NCBI GenBank assembly: GCA_018662325.1
Contig: JABJGM010000012.1
Span: 1 to 64,000, forward strand
Origin: a bacterium
GTDB taxonomy: Bacteria; Patescibacteriota; Gracilibacteria; UBA1369; GCA-2718715
DNA: 64,000 nt
Direction: 5' to 3'
Shown here: positions 15,958 to 23,719 of the stretch, one piece after another
Position numbering within the stretch: position 1 is the first letter of the stretch
Layout of the letters: every line of letters starts with the position of its first letter
The notes under the pieces: generated by a model
The model's input: the letters and a program-made list of their open reading frames with translations, nothing else
Databases searched by the model: none
Told to the model about the DNA's origin: nothing
Program-made: the position numbers and the translations under genes

Positions 15958-16380
15958 TTAGTAGAAAATAATATTTTGAGTGTTAATTTCAATAATTGCG
16001 TGATATCCAGCATCCTTTATTATACTTTGTATTTCAAATCTTTTGTCTTCGTCCGAATTTACTATTCTGAATACTTTACTTTCTGGATTTAATTCTTGAA
16101 TCTCTAAGTCTAATGATAGTCTTTCTTGAAGAATGTTTTGGACTTTTTCTTGTGGAGAATCTTCTGATTTTGTATTGATACAATTAATAATTTGTTCTCG
16201 ACTATCAGTAATTGTTCTGTAGCAAATTGCATCTAGTCCAAAGTTAGCTGTATTTGGTTTTGGTAAATAATCATTTCTAGGAACTTCTTTTGGTATGTAT
16301 CTTGGTCCAAATGTTGGTACGCATCCTTGTATTAAGCTTGTTGCTAAAATCAATGAAGGAATTGAGTTTTTAATTTTCAT
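15958..16380 (-). CDS. Lipoprotein-like protein 4 of a tandem cassette
   Basis: I chose the ATG at 16380 (MKIKNSIPS); it gives a clean signal peptide ending in TSLIQGC, an acceptable lipobox, and starts 10 nt after the preceding stop. An ATG at 16407 is also open. The mature protein is about 115 residues with a Cys pair (ICYRTITDSREQIINC). Its C-terminal half (VFRIVNSDEDKRFEIQSII, then a short beta pair ending in NIIFY) resembles the end of protein 2 of the cassette (VYRIKL...TFSTIDTI...NIITI). It is predicted to be membrane-anchored and outward-facing. No known family recognised. Confidence 0.65.
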   Translation of the reverse strand: MKIKNSIPSLILATSLIQGCVPTFGPRYIPKEVPRNDYLPKPNTANFGLDAICYRTITDSREQIINCINTKSEDSPQEKVQNILQERLSLDLEIQELNPESKVFRIVNSDEDKRFEIQSIIKDAGYHAIIEINTQNIIFY

Positions 16381-16390
16381 TTTAAATAAG

Positions 16391-16981
16391 TTATTTTTTA
16401 GTTGCAATTATTTGTTTTTCAGTCAGGTTTACATTAAATCCATTACTTTGAAAGAGGTTGCTTGTTTGAGCTTTTTCAAGTGGATTAAGATTGAAATGAT
16501 TGCAAACTATACCACGAACAAAAAAACCTGAAAAATCAGCAGTTGTACATTCAATATGTTCTGATAAATTTTGGTTCTCTAAATCTGCATAGATTGATAT
16601 TAAATCTGTGTTTAGTTCGGAGTTTTCCCCTAGAGTAAATTCAATTTGACCATTTTCTACCTTTGCCCCCTTGATTTCGACTCCTCTAATAATATTTCTT
16701 ACACAGTTGTTTATGTTTTGGATTGGTATATTGATTTGAGCTATATCCTGAATTAAATATCTTCTTTTTTGAATATATCTTGGGTCTGGTCTTTTATTTA
16801 ATAAATGATAATTAGTTACTGAATTAACCTCACAAGTTTTTTTTAGTTCAGTATCCAAGTTTTGTAAAACTCTTTGATTTGATATTTGTGGTCTGGAATC
16901 TGATGATTTTGCCATACTACCACATCCTTGTTGTGTAAGGCTTCCTATTAACATTCCAGCTGTCAGCAGAGTATTTTTCAT
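16391..16981 (-). CDS. Lipoprotein-like protein 3 of a tandem cassette
   Basis: The 196-residue protein has a short hydrophobic signal sequence (NTLLTAGMLIGSLTQQGC), then a Ser-rich linker. The residue three before the Cys is Gln rather than the usual Leu/Val/Ile, so lipidation is uncertain. The C-terminal part has IEC, 13 residues, IVC, then FNLNPLEKAQ. This matches FEC, 11 residues, VIC, then PNLTIEEV in protein 1 of the cassette, so the two are paralogues. Both then end in a helix and a beta pair (GFNVNLTEKQIIATKK). It lies 11 nt after the preceding gene. Function unknown. Confidence 0.65.
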   Translation of the reverse strand: MKNTLLTAGMLIGSLTQQGCGSMAKSSDSRPQISNQRVLQNLDTELKKTCEVNSVTNYHLLNKRPDPRYIQKRRYLIQDIAQINIPIQNINNCVRNIIRGVEIKGAKVENGQIEFTLGENSELNTDLISIYADLENQNLSEHIECTTADFSGFFVRGIVCNHFNLNPLEKAQTSNLFQSNGFNVNLTEKQIIATKK

Positions 16982-16992
16982 TTTAGAATTTG

Positions 16993-17493
16993 TTATTTTA
17001 TAATTGTAATAATATTAGATTGGCGATCTATTTGCATAAAGACATTAAATTTTTTACATAATTTGTTGATTGTATCAATGGTACTAAATGTTTCTTTTGA
17101 TATTTCAGTAAGTTTAATTCTATATACGCTATCATTTCTAAAGTCTTTCTCGACATTAATTACTCCATTTAAGCCTTTAAATTTATTTGCTAATGTTTTA
17201 GTTATATTGTTTATATCGTTAATTGGAAAGCAAAATTCTTTGCCTTTAATTACTATGCATCTATTGTTGTTTGAGATTTCTTCAATTATGCATTCTACTG
17301 TATATGTTACAATTTTCATTCCTTCTTGCTTAGCTTGATTCCGGTTAGTTGGTATTGTGTTTAAATTTTCTAGTGTTTTTTTTCTTATACATTCACACCC
17401 TGTTAAACTTGCTACACCTAAAGCTGAGCTTACAATTATATTTGTAATGCTTTGTGGTATGTTTATTTTATTTATTTGTTTTTCTAATGTCAT
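16993..17493 (-). CDS. Lipoprotein-like protein 2 of a tandem cassette
   Basis: The 166-residue protein has an N-terminal hydrophobic segment (ITNIIVSSALGVASLTGC) ending in a good lipobox LTGC. The exported part carries ECIIEEISNNNRCIV and a GKEFCFPINDINN stretch, then VYRIKLTEISKETFSTIDTI and an end NVFMQIDRQSNIITIIK. This tail resembles that of protein 4 of the same cassette. The small alpha/beta repeat-like layout (helix plus two strands) could be a secretin/BON-type or PASTA-like small domain, but no family motif is clear. Gaps to neighbours are 11 nt on each side. Confidence 0.65.
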   Translation of the reverse strand: MTLEKQINKINIPQSITNIIVSSALGVASLTGCECIRKKTLENLNTIPTNRNQAKQEGMKIVTYTVECIIEEISNNNRCIVIKGKEFCFPINDINNITKTLANKFKGLNGVINVEKDFRNDSVYRIKLTEISKETFSTIDTINKLCKKFNVFMQIDRQSNIITIIK

Positions 17494-17504
17494 GCTAGTT
17501 TTTG

Positions 17505-18089
17505 TTATTTGATTCCGATTAAAAAATCTTCTTTTATTTGAATTGTAAACTCTTTTCTTTCTAGAAATTCACTTAAATTATTAACTTCTTCAATTGTTAA
17601 ATTTGGAGTTATACTTATACAAATAACAATATTTGTATCTTCATCAAATTTACACTCAAATTTCTGTCTTAGGTTATTGCTAATTAAAAAACTATTTAGT
17701 TCTAGCTGGCTTTTTGTTCGTAATAAATCTTTTGGTGCAACGTATAGGTTAGTGCTTGGTACTATGTATTTTCTAGTATGGAATTGAAGTTTTTGCTTTG
17801 TTTTCGGAGTAAAATTATGTCTGAAAAACATGTTTTGATTTGTACCTATAGCCTTAAGATTATAGTAATCACCTAGATTTTGTGTACTTGTGTTTAATTG
17901 GAATTCAGTGTCTATATTTCTTGTAATTTGTCTTATACACTCTTGAGTTTTTAATTGATTTTCTCGGCATAAAAGATCAATATTTAAAGCAATTTCTACA
18001 TTTTGTGTAAATTTTGCAGCTCTTTGGCAACCAGATTCAAATATTGATCCTGCGACAAGTAAGCTCAAAGCTATTTTTGACTTTATCAT
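17505..18089 (-). CDS. Lipoprotein-like protein 1 of a tandem cassette
   Basis: The first gene of the cassette encodes 194 residues with a signal sequence (KIALSLLVAGSIFESGC; Glu at lipobox -3 is atypical). Inside are LCRENQLKTQECIRQITRNI, a basic middle part, and a C-terminal section FECKFDEDTNIVIC...PNLTIEEVNNLSEF, paralogous to protein 3. It ends FTIQIKEDFLIGIK. The conserved Cys pairs suggest disulfides in an extracytoplasmic protein. The promoter should lie in 18090-18190, but I see no convincing -35/-10 pair there. Function unknown. Confidence 0.65.
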   Translation of the reverse strand: MIKSKIALSLLVAGSIFESGCQRAAKFTQNVEIALNIDLLCRENQLKTQECIRQITRNIDTEFQLNTSTQNLGDYYNLKAIGTNQNMFFRHNFTPKTKQKLQFHTRKYIVPSTNLYVAPKDLLRTKSQLELNSFLISNNLRQKFECKFDEDTNIVICISITPNLTIEEVNNLSEFLERKEFTIQIKEDFLIGIK

Positions 18090-18191
18090 TTTAGAATGTT
18101 TATTTGTTTATTTAATAACTAATTGTTTTGTTAATTACAAACTTTTTGATTTCTATTTATGTCTACTTTGTGGCTAATATACTTGTATAAT

Positions 18192-18212
18192 TAAAAAACA
18201 CCCGAAGGTGTG
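18192..18212 (-). terminator. Orphan UUCG-loop terminator
   Basis: On the minus strand ACACC-TTCG-GGTGT is followed directly by five T. This is a compact intrinsic terminator with a stable UUCG tetraloop. It lies about 110 nt downstream of the helicase gene's own terminator with no ORF between, so it may end a small RNA or act as back-up. Confidence 0.6.
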
Positions 18213-18321
18213 TTGTTTTTTGCTAATTTCTCTAAATTTATGAATACTTGATGTGAATTTTATTTAATTAAATTTTTTAGGTGTTTTAAATAGTACTTAT
18301 TTAAATATAAGGGGATTAATT

Positions 18322-18357
18322 ATAAAAAAACTAAGATCTTTATGATCCTAGTTTTTA
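18322..18357 (-). terminator. Terminator of the DEAD-box helicase gene
   Basis: AAAACTAAGATC (18327-18338) pairs with GATCCTAGTTTT (18344-18355) with one mismatch and a 5-nt loop. On the minus strand a run of T follows. It sits 21 nt after the helicase stop codon. Confidence 0.75.
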
Positions 18358-18378
18358 GAATTTTAGAGTTTACGATCT

Positions 18379-19848
18379 TTATCTTGATCTTCTTCTATCT
18401 CTTCCGCCTGAGCCTCTTCTATCTCTTCCGCCTGAGTTTCTCCCGCCGCCTGAACCTCTTTCAGAGCTTCTTCTTCGTGAACCTCCACCAGATCTTCCTC
18501 CTCTTCTATATCCACCTCTACCACGTGAACTTTTTTTATTTCTGTTGATCGGTAAAAATTCTGTGTGTGATACTTCTTGATAAGCTTTTTGGATAAGTTT
18601 TAAAAGTAGCTCTTCGTGGTCAAATTCTTTTAATAACTCGTTTTTTAAATCTTCATAGAATCTAGATTTAGCTTGCATTTTATCAAGTTCTTCTTTGATT
18701 TTATTAAAGTAAAATTTCTTTAAATCATCTGCTTCAGGTGGTTTTATAACATCGAATTCAATTTGATTTATTTTTGAAATTTGTTTGTATTGACTGTACT
18801 CTTCACAACTTACAAGTGTAATTGCAGTACCAGTTTTTCCAGCTCTACCTGTACGACCAACTCTATGAACATAGCTTTCTGCGTTTTCAGGAAGGTGATA
18901 GTTAACTACGTAGTTTAGGTCTTGAACATCAATACCTCTAGCTGCTACATCAGTTGCAATTAGAATGTTTATTTTTTGATTTTTGAATTTGTCTAAAACT
19001 TTTTCTCTTCTATTTTGTGGTATATCTCCGTGGATACAATCTGCTTTATAGTTTCTTTTTACTAAGTTTTCTTTAAGTCTTTCAACTTCAACTTTAGTTC
19101 TACAAAAAACGATTCCATAGAAAAACTTGGCTTGCTCAATGATAAAACAAAGCGCATCTAGTTTTTGATGTTCTTGTACTTCAAGAGACTTTTGTTCTGA
19201 AAGTGAAGTTACTTTTTTATCTTGTTTTACTTCAATAAATTCGTGTTTTGGAACGTATTTTTGAATTAGACTTTGAATTTTTCTTGGAATTGTTGCTGAA
19301 AATAAAAATCTTGTACAGTTATCTGGAACGTACTCTAAAATTTTATTAATTTCATCTAAGAATCCCATATTCATCATTTCGTCAGCTTCATCAAAAACAA
19401 TATGCTTAAGGTTGTCTAATTTTAGATTTTTCTTTTTTAGATGATCTATTATTCTTCCTGGAGTTCCAACTATAATTTGGTCACCCATTTTAAGACTCTT
19501 GTTTTGTTTTTCATAACTTTGACCACCATAAATAGGTGATACAAAGACTTTCATTTCTCCTTTAAGACTTTTTAGTTCTTCACATACTTGTGAGGCTAAT
19601 TCTCTTGTTGGACATAAAATTAAAGCTTGAACTTTTTTTAGTTGTTCATCTGTTTTATTTAATATTGGAAGTCCAAAAGCAGCTGTTTTACCAGTTCCAG
19701 TTTGAGCTTTTCCGACAATATTAATATTGTTTTCAAGAGCAAGATTTAATGTTTCCTCTTGAATTTCTGTTGGAGATTCAAATCCTTTTTTAGCTATTGC
19801 AGCTTGTATTTCAGGCTTTAAATTATACTCCATAAATTTTTTTGACAT
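18379..19848 (-). CDS. DEAD-box RNA helicase with RGG-rich tail
   Basis: This 489-residue protein has all helicase motifs: Q-motif FESPTEIQEETL, Walker A AQTGTGKT, PTRELA, DEAD (VFDEADEMMNMGF), SAT, and in domain 2 ATDVAARGIDV and HRVGRTGRAGK. It unwinds structured RNA for ribosome assembly or mRNA turnover, like DeaD/CshA. After residue 440 comes a tail made almost only of Arg, Gly and Ser (RGRGGYRRGGRSGGG and so on), an RGG-type RNA-binding or phase-separating segment. It is a single-gene unit with its own terminator. Confidence 0.95.
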   Translation of the reverse strand: MSKKFMEYNLKPEIQAAIAKKGFESPTEIQEETLNLALENNINIVGKAQTGTGKTAAFGLPILNKTDEQLKKVQALILCPTRELASQVCEELKSLKGEMKVFVSPIYGGQSYEKQNKSLKMGDQIIVGTPGRIIDHLKKKNLKLDNLKHIVFDEADEMMNMGFLDEINKILEYVPDNCTRFLFSATIPRKIQSLIQKYVPKHEFIEVKQDKKVTSLSEQKSLEVQEHQKLDALCFIIEQAKFFYGIVFCRTKVEVERLKENLVKRNYKADCIHGDIPQNRREKVLDKFKNQKINILIATDVAARGIDVQDLNYVVNYHLPENAESYVHRVGRTGRAGKTGTAITLVSCEEYSQYKQISKINQIEFDVIKPPEADDLKKFYFNKIKEELDKMQAKSRFYEDLKNELLKEFDHEELLLKLIQKAYQEVSHTEFLPINRNKKSSRGRGGYRRGGRSGGGSRRRSSERGSGGGRNSGGRDRRGSGGRDRRRSR

Positions 19849-19935
19849 AAGGTAGGTTATAAAATACCGTTAAAGGTATCTTCTACCTTCAATAATGTGC
19901 ATCAAAACTACTGTATTTTTTGTTTTTTGTCAAAT

Positions 19936-21495
19936 CTATAATTCAAAAACGTTTCCGATTTTAATTGGAATGCTTGAAATCTCTGGACAGTCAGCGAAAG
20001 TTTCGAAATTTCCTCTTCTTAGATCATATAAAAAGTCATAAAGATTATAATATGTATGTGCAATTATATCTTTATTTAATTCATTTTGAGTATTGAATTC
20101 AATTTTTTCTCCTCTATATGACATACTTGCAATTCTTACAATACCTGCTGCCGATCCTGTTAAAAAAGCACCTTGGAAGTTATGCATATCCTCCCAGATA
20201 ATGTGATTTAATTCTTGAACAATTATTCCCATTTTATAAGCCATTTTTAGAACTGTATCTCTTGTAAATCCTGGGAGAATAGTACCTCTATTTAGTGAAG
20301 GTGTTGTTAAAGTAAGATTATTGCCTGGATTAGAAATGAAGAATATATTTCCAGCTGCATCTTCTTCTAAAACTTCAATTATTTGGTTAGTAATTGGATC
20401 AATGCTTTCTCCGAAATAATAAACATCGTTAAATTTTGTATTTGGATAATCACTTATCAAGCCTTGTTTGGCCATCATTTTATGAGTAAATGTTGGTCCA
20501 TAATTAGACGAAACTTTTTGATCACCCATTCCATGCTTAAAACTCCTTCTTGTATTTGGTAGTGCTACTAAGTCAATTACGCTTTCTCTATTTGCGAAAT
20601 AGTCCCCAAAAGGGAATGCTTGAACCGAAAATAAATATTCTGAAGCTGGAGCAACTCCCGTTCCACCATTGATTCCTTGAATATGTGGTCTTACATACAT
20701 TTTTGAATTTGATCCAGGACTAGGTAGATAGTTTTTATTTGCTATTAAAGCATGTTTTATACTTTCAAAGAACTGTTCTTCTGAAATAGGTGGCATACCA
20801 ATCGAAATACAAGTACTTTGTAGTCTCCTTGCATTATCATATGGCCTAGAAACTACAATATCTCCATTTTCAGCTATCATTGCAGCTAGTCCTTCAAATC
20901 CACTCTGAGCATATTGGTTGCATGAGTTTAAACTTGGCATTAAGTGCATTCCATCTGGATATATTTTTGATGGACTCCATTGCCATACATCATCTATTTG
21001 CTTACAAATAGATATAACCTGCGAGCTTGTAGTTAAATTTGTAAATTTAGCTTGGTTTATTTCATCTTGTGTTAAAACTTCAGGTTTTTTAGTAATTATA
21101 GAGAAGTTTTCGCTTGGAAATTTAGTAAATCTGTAGATTTCAAATCTATCTCCGTTTATTTTAATTGGTTGAAAAGCTCTGTGAATTGAGTCTAAACAAT
21201 ATGTTCCATAAGGATTTTCATCTTGGAATCCCGTGATGTTAATTCCATAAATTTGTAATTCTTGTGCACTAATTTGCTTTAAATAAGTTTCCGGAGAGCA
21301 AGTATAAAACTCTTGAATTTCGCCATTAAGTAATTTTGTTATTAATTTTTCTTGAATAAAAATTTCTGATTGAACTCTGTCTTGATCTTTAAGCTGTGGG
21401 ATTAATGATTTTAATTCTTTGAAACTAGGAAAGTCATAATTTCCTTCCGTAAAGCTTACGTTTCCAATAGGTTGAATTTTTTTGATAAATGTCAT
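19936..21495 (-). CDS. Branched-chain aminotransferase-like (fold-type IV PLP) protein with N-terminal extension
   Basis: Residues 165-519 match class IV aminotransferases (IlvE type II). Motifs are the FEGL segment (200-203), RPYDNARRL (217-225), VRPHIQG, the Lys-containing MGDQKVSSNYGPTF with probable Schiff-base Lys327, EEDAAGNIFF and LTTPSLNRGTILPGFTRD. Normal enzymes have about 310-360 residues; here 160 extra N-terminal residues of unknown fold precede the core. A true branched-chain enzyme would transfer amino groups between Leu/Ile/Val and 2-oxoglutarate. The altered Tyr/Gly positions make the substrate uncertain. No branched-chain pathway genes are nearby; trmD and ribosomal genes lie upstream. 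Confidence 0.8.
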   Translation of the reverse strand: MTFIKKIQPIGNVSFTEGNYDFPSFKELKSLIPQLKDQDRVQSEIFIQEKLITKLLNGEIQEFYTCSPETYLKQISAQELQIYGINITGFQDENPYGTYCLDSIHRAFQPIKINGDRFEIYRFTKFPSENFSIITKKPEVLTQDEINQAKFTNLTTSSQVISICKQIDDVWQWSPSKIYPDGMHLMPSLNSCNQYAQSGFEGLAAMIAENGDIVVSRPYDNARRLQSTCISIGMPPISEEQFFESIKHALIANKNYLPSPGSNSKMYVRPHIQGINGGTGVAPASEYLFSVQAFPFGDYFANRESVIDLVALPNTRRSFKHGMGDQKVSSNYGPTFTHKMMAKQGLISDYPNTKFNDVYYFGESIDPITNQIIEVLEEDAAGNIFFISNPGNNLTLTTPSLNRGTILPGFTRDTVLKMAYKMGIIVQELNHIIWEDMHNFQGAFLTGSAAGIVRIASMSYRGEKIEFNTQNELNKDIIAHTYYNLYDFLYDLRRGNFETFADCPEISSIPIKIGNVFEL

Positions 21496-21652
21496 AACAA
21501 TTATTTTTATAGGATCTTAAAATACAATACTGAGTTTTGTATAGCAAATACATCACGTAAATACGCTTGACTGATAGTTTTTACTAAGTTTAATAAATGA
21601 GATTTTGAATCCTTGGAATTATAGATGGAAAAATCTATTTTAAGGATAAAAA

Positions 21653-22312
21653 TTAACCTTTCAGGTTTTTATTTTTCCATTTATGAATATTAGAATGGTG
21701 TCCACTTAAGAGAACATCCGGAACTTTTAATCCTTGGAAATTCTCAGGTTTTGTATAGACTGGATGCTTTTTCTTTCCATCTAAATTTTCTCCAAAGGAT
21801 TCCTTTTGATGAGATTCTTGATTTCCTAAAACTCCAGGTATCAATCTTGTTACTCCTTCTATTATACAAAGACTTGGTAGCTCACCACCGCATAAGATAA
21901 AGTCACCAAGCGAAATCTCTTCATCCACACATAAATCAATAGCTCTTTGGTCTAAACCCTCGTAGCGGCCACATAATAAGGTTATATTAGCTTTTTTTGA
22001 TAATTCCAATAGTTTCCCTTGATTTAAAGTTTTTCCTCTAGGAGAGGCGAATATAACGTAAGTATTTGGATTTTCTTTTTTAATTTCTTGAATACAATCA
22101 AAAATAGGTTGAGGACTTAATACCATTCCAGCTCCACCTCCATAAGGTGTGTCATCAACTTTTCCATGTTTATTTAAACTATACTTTCTAAAATTAACTA
22201 AATTATACTCAACTAGATCTTTTTCTTGAGCAATCTTTAAAATTGAAGAATCCAAGTAGTTTTGAATACTTTGAGGAAATAGTGTTAAGATATTAAAAAT
22301 AATTTTCGACAT
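21653..22312 (-). CDS. trmD: tRNA (guanine37-N1)-methyltransferase
   Basis: TrmD methylates G37 next to the anticodon of tRNAs reading CNN codons, using SAM bound in a trefoil knot; it prevents frameshifting. The 219-residue protein has ILTLFPQSI at the N-terminus, DDTPYGGGAGMV (52-63), LLCGRYEGLDQRAID and GDFILCGGELP, all family hallmarks, plus LIPGVLGNQESH. It lacks the longer C-terminal part of E. coli TrmD (255 residues). It is downstream of the ribosomal array but separated from rpsI by a terminator; in many bacteria trmD sits with rpsP/rplS. Confidence 0.97.
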   Translation of the reverse strand: MSKIIFNILTLFPQSIQNYLDSSILKIAQEKDLVEYNLVNFRKYSLNKHGKVDDTPYGGGAGMVLSPQPIFDCIQEIKKENPNTYVIFASPRGKTLNQGKLLELSKKANITLLCGRYEGLDQRAIDLCVDEEISLGDFILCGGELPSLCIIEGVTRLIPGVLGNQESHQKESFGENLDGKKKHPVYTKPENFQGLKVPDVLLSGHHSNIHKWKNKNLKG

Positions 22313-22412
22313 ATTTTTTTTATGATTATAATCAGTCTTTTGTTAATTGGCAAATTTGTTTAGATCTTTAGGTTATTTTCTTAATTTAAAACTATAGAAA
22401 TATTTAATCCAA

Positions 22413-22446
22413 TAAAAAAAAATCCAGTACATAAGTATTGGATTTT
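22413..22446 (-). terminator. Terminator after rpsI
   Basis: AATCCAGTAC (22421-22430) pairs with GTATTGGATT (22435-22444) with one mismatch around an ATAA loop. On the minus strand a long T run follows. It ends the infA-rpsI operon 25 nt after the rpsI stop. Confidence 0.8.
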
Positions 22447-22470
22447 TGATTTTTCTTGTATAAGTATTTC

Positions 22471-22896
22471 TTAACGTTTCGAGAATTGAGATGCTCTTCT
22501 TGCTCTTTTTAAACCTGGTTTCTTTCTTTCTTTAATTCTTGAATCTCTTGATAGGAATCCAACTTTTTTAAGTGAACCTCTATTAGTTTCATCAAGTACA
22601 GTTAAAGATTTAGCAATACCAAGTCTCATAGCTTCCGCTTGAGCATTGTGACCACCACCGATTACTTTAATAGTAATAGTATAATCTTTTACATTTAGAA
22701 GACTAAGTGGAGATTTAATTTTTTGAACTTGTTCTGAATAATCAGACCATTCAGTAATATCTACTCCATTTACAGTGATTTTGTTTTCTCCTTTAGGATA
22801 AAATCTTACTTTAGCAATTGCAGTTTTTCTTTTACCACATGCGTAGAAATAATTTCCTTTTGGAGTTTCGATTTTTTTATTTTCTGTAGCTGCCAT
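22471..22896 (-). CDS. rpsI: 30S ribosomal protein S9
   Basis: S9 contacts the P-site tRNA with its basic C-terminal tail. The 141 residues show YACGKRKTAIAKVRFYPKG near the N-terminus, IKVIGGGHNAQAEAMRLGIAKSL in the centre, and the conserved end LKRARRASQFSKR with the terminal Lys-Arg. Its ATG overlaps the stop of rplM by one base (TAATG), so the two are translationally coupled, as usual for this pair. Here the rplM-rpsI pair is joined to the alpha operon end (after rplQ), a common arrangement. Last gene before a terminator. Confidence 0.98.
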   Translation of the reverse strand: MAATENKKIETPKGNYFYACGKRKTAIAKVRFYPKGENKITVNGVDITEWSDYSEQVQKIKSPLSLLNVKDYTITIKVIGGGHNAQAEAMRLGIAKSLTVLDETNRGSLKKVGFLSRDSRIKERKKPGLKRARRASQFSKR

Positions 22897-23324
22897 TAGA
22901 TTTCTAGGTTAGTAGGTTGTTGTGCTTCATGGTCGTGTTGGTCTGAAGCAAATATTTTAAGTTTAGATAAAATTGGTTTTCTTAATTTATTTCTAGGAAT
23001 CATTCCTTTAATAGATTCGAAAACGATTTTTTCTGGGTTTTTTATTCTTAAAGTTTCAGCTGATTCTGATTTAAGACCTCCTGGGAATTTAGAGTGACGA
23101 TAATACATTTTATCTTTTTCTTTTGTTCCAGTTAATTTTAAATCCTTTGCATTGATGATGACAACATAGTCACCATTATCATGATTTGGACTAAAACTTG
23201 GTTTATTTTTTCCTCTTAAGATATCAGCAATTTTAGTAGAAAATCTACCTAGTACTTGATCTTTAGCATCAAATACGTACCATTTTCTTTCTATCTTTTG
23301 AGTATCTACAAATACTGTTTTCAT
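22896..23324 (-). CDS. rplM: 50S ribosomal protein L13
   Basis: L13 is an early 50S assembly protein. The 142 residues include KWYVFDAKDQVLGRFSTKIA, the DYVVIINAKDLKLTGTK block, YYRHSKFPGGLKS and MIPRNKLRKPILSKLKIF, all standard. It lies 4 nt after rplQ and overlaps rpsI by one base. Length and start agree with the family. No special features. Confidence 0.98.
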   Translation of the reverse strand: MKTVFVDTQKIERKWYVFDAKDQVLGRFSTKIADILRGKNKPSFSPNHDNGDYVVIINAKDLKLTGTKEKDKMYYRHSKFPGGLKSESAETLRIKNPEKIVFESIKGMIPRNKLRKPILSKLKIFASDQHDHEAQQPTNLEI

Positions 23325-23328
23325 GGTT

Positions 23329-23682
23329 TTAATAATTTAATTGAATTTGAACATACTTAGCTCCGTCTCCAACTCTGTGTCCTAATTTGTGAATTTTAGT
23401 AAAACCAGAATTATTTTGGAATTTAGCTTTCATTTCTAAAATGATTTTTTTAGAAACATCTTTTTTCGTAATATATTTTCCAAGTAGTCTAATTGCTTCT
23501 CTATCATTTTTGTTTTTAATAGATGTAACTAATTGGTTTACGATTGGACTAATTGTCTTAGCTTTAGACTCAGTTGTTTTAATAGTTTCGTGTTCGAAAA
23601 GTGCTGTAATTAAATTTCTGTATAAAGCTTTTAAGTGACTTTTTGAAGTTCTTAAACCGGTCTTATTCTTTTGGTGTCTCAT
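23329..23682 (-). CDS. rplQ: 50S ribosomal protein L17
   Basis: L17 is a 50S protein near the exit tunnel. Residues 1-60 carry MRHQKNKTGLRTSKSHLKALYRNL and FEHETIKTTESKAK, typical of the family (usually MRHRKxGRKLGR). The C-terminus GHRVGDGAKYVQIQL matches the usual RRGDAAPMAIIEL block loosely. The gene follows rpoA by 37 nt, the usual order, and precedes rplM by 4 nt. Confidence 0.96.
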   Translation of the reverse strand: MRHQKNKTGLRTSKSHLKALYRNLITALFEHETIKTTESKAKTISPIVNQLVTSIKNKNDREAIRLLGKYITKKDVSKKIILEMKAKFQNNSGFTKIHKLGHRVGDGAKYVQIQLNY

Positions 23683-23719
23683 TTTTTAAGATTTATTTGT
23701 TTTACTTTTAGCATAAATT

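Noticed and set aside
21601-21652. Possible terminator after trmD (ATCCTT/AAGGAT inverted repeat)
   Set aside because: The stem is short with a loop over 25 nt and no clear T run in the right place.
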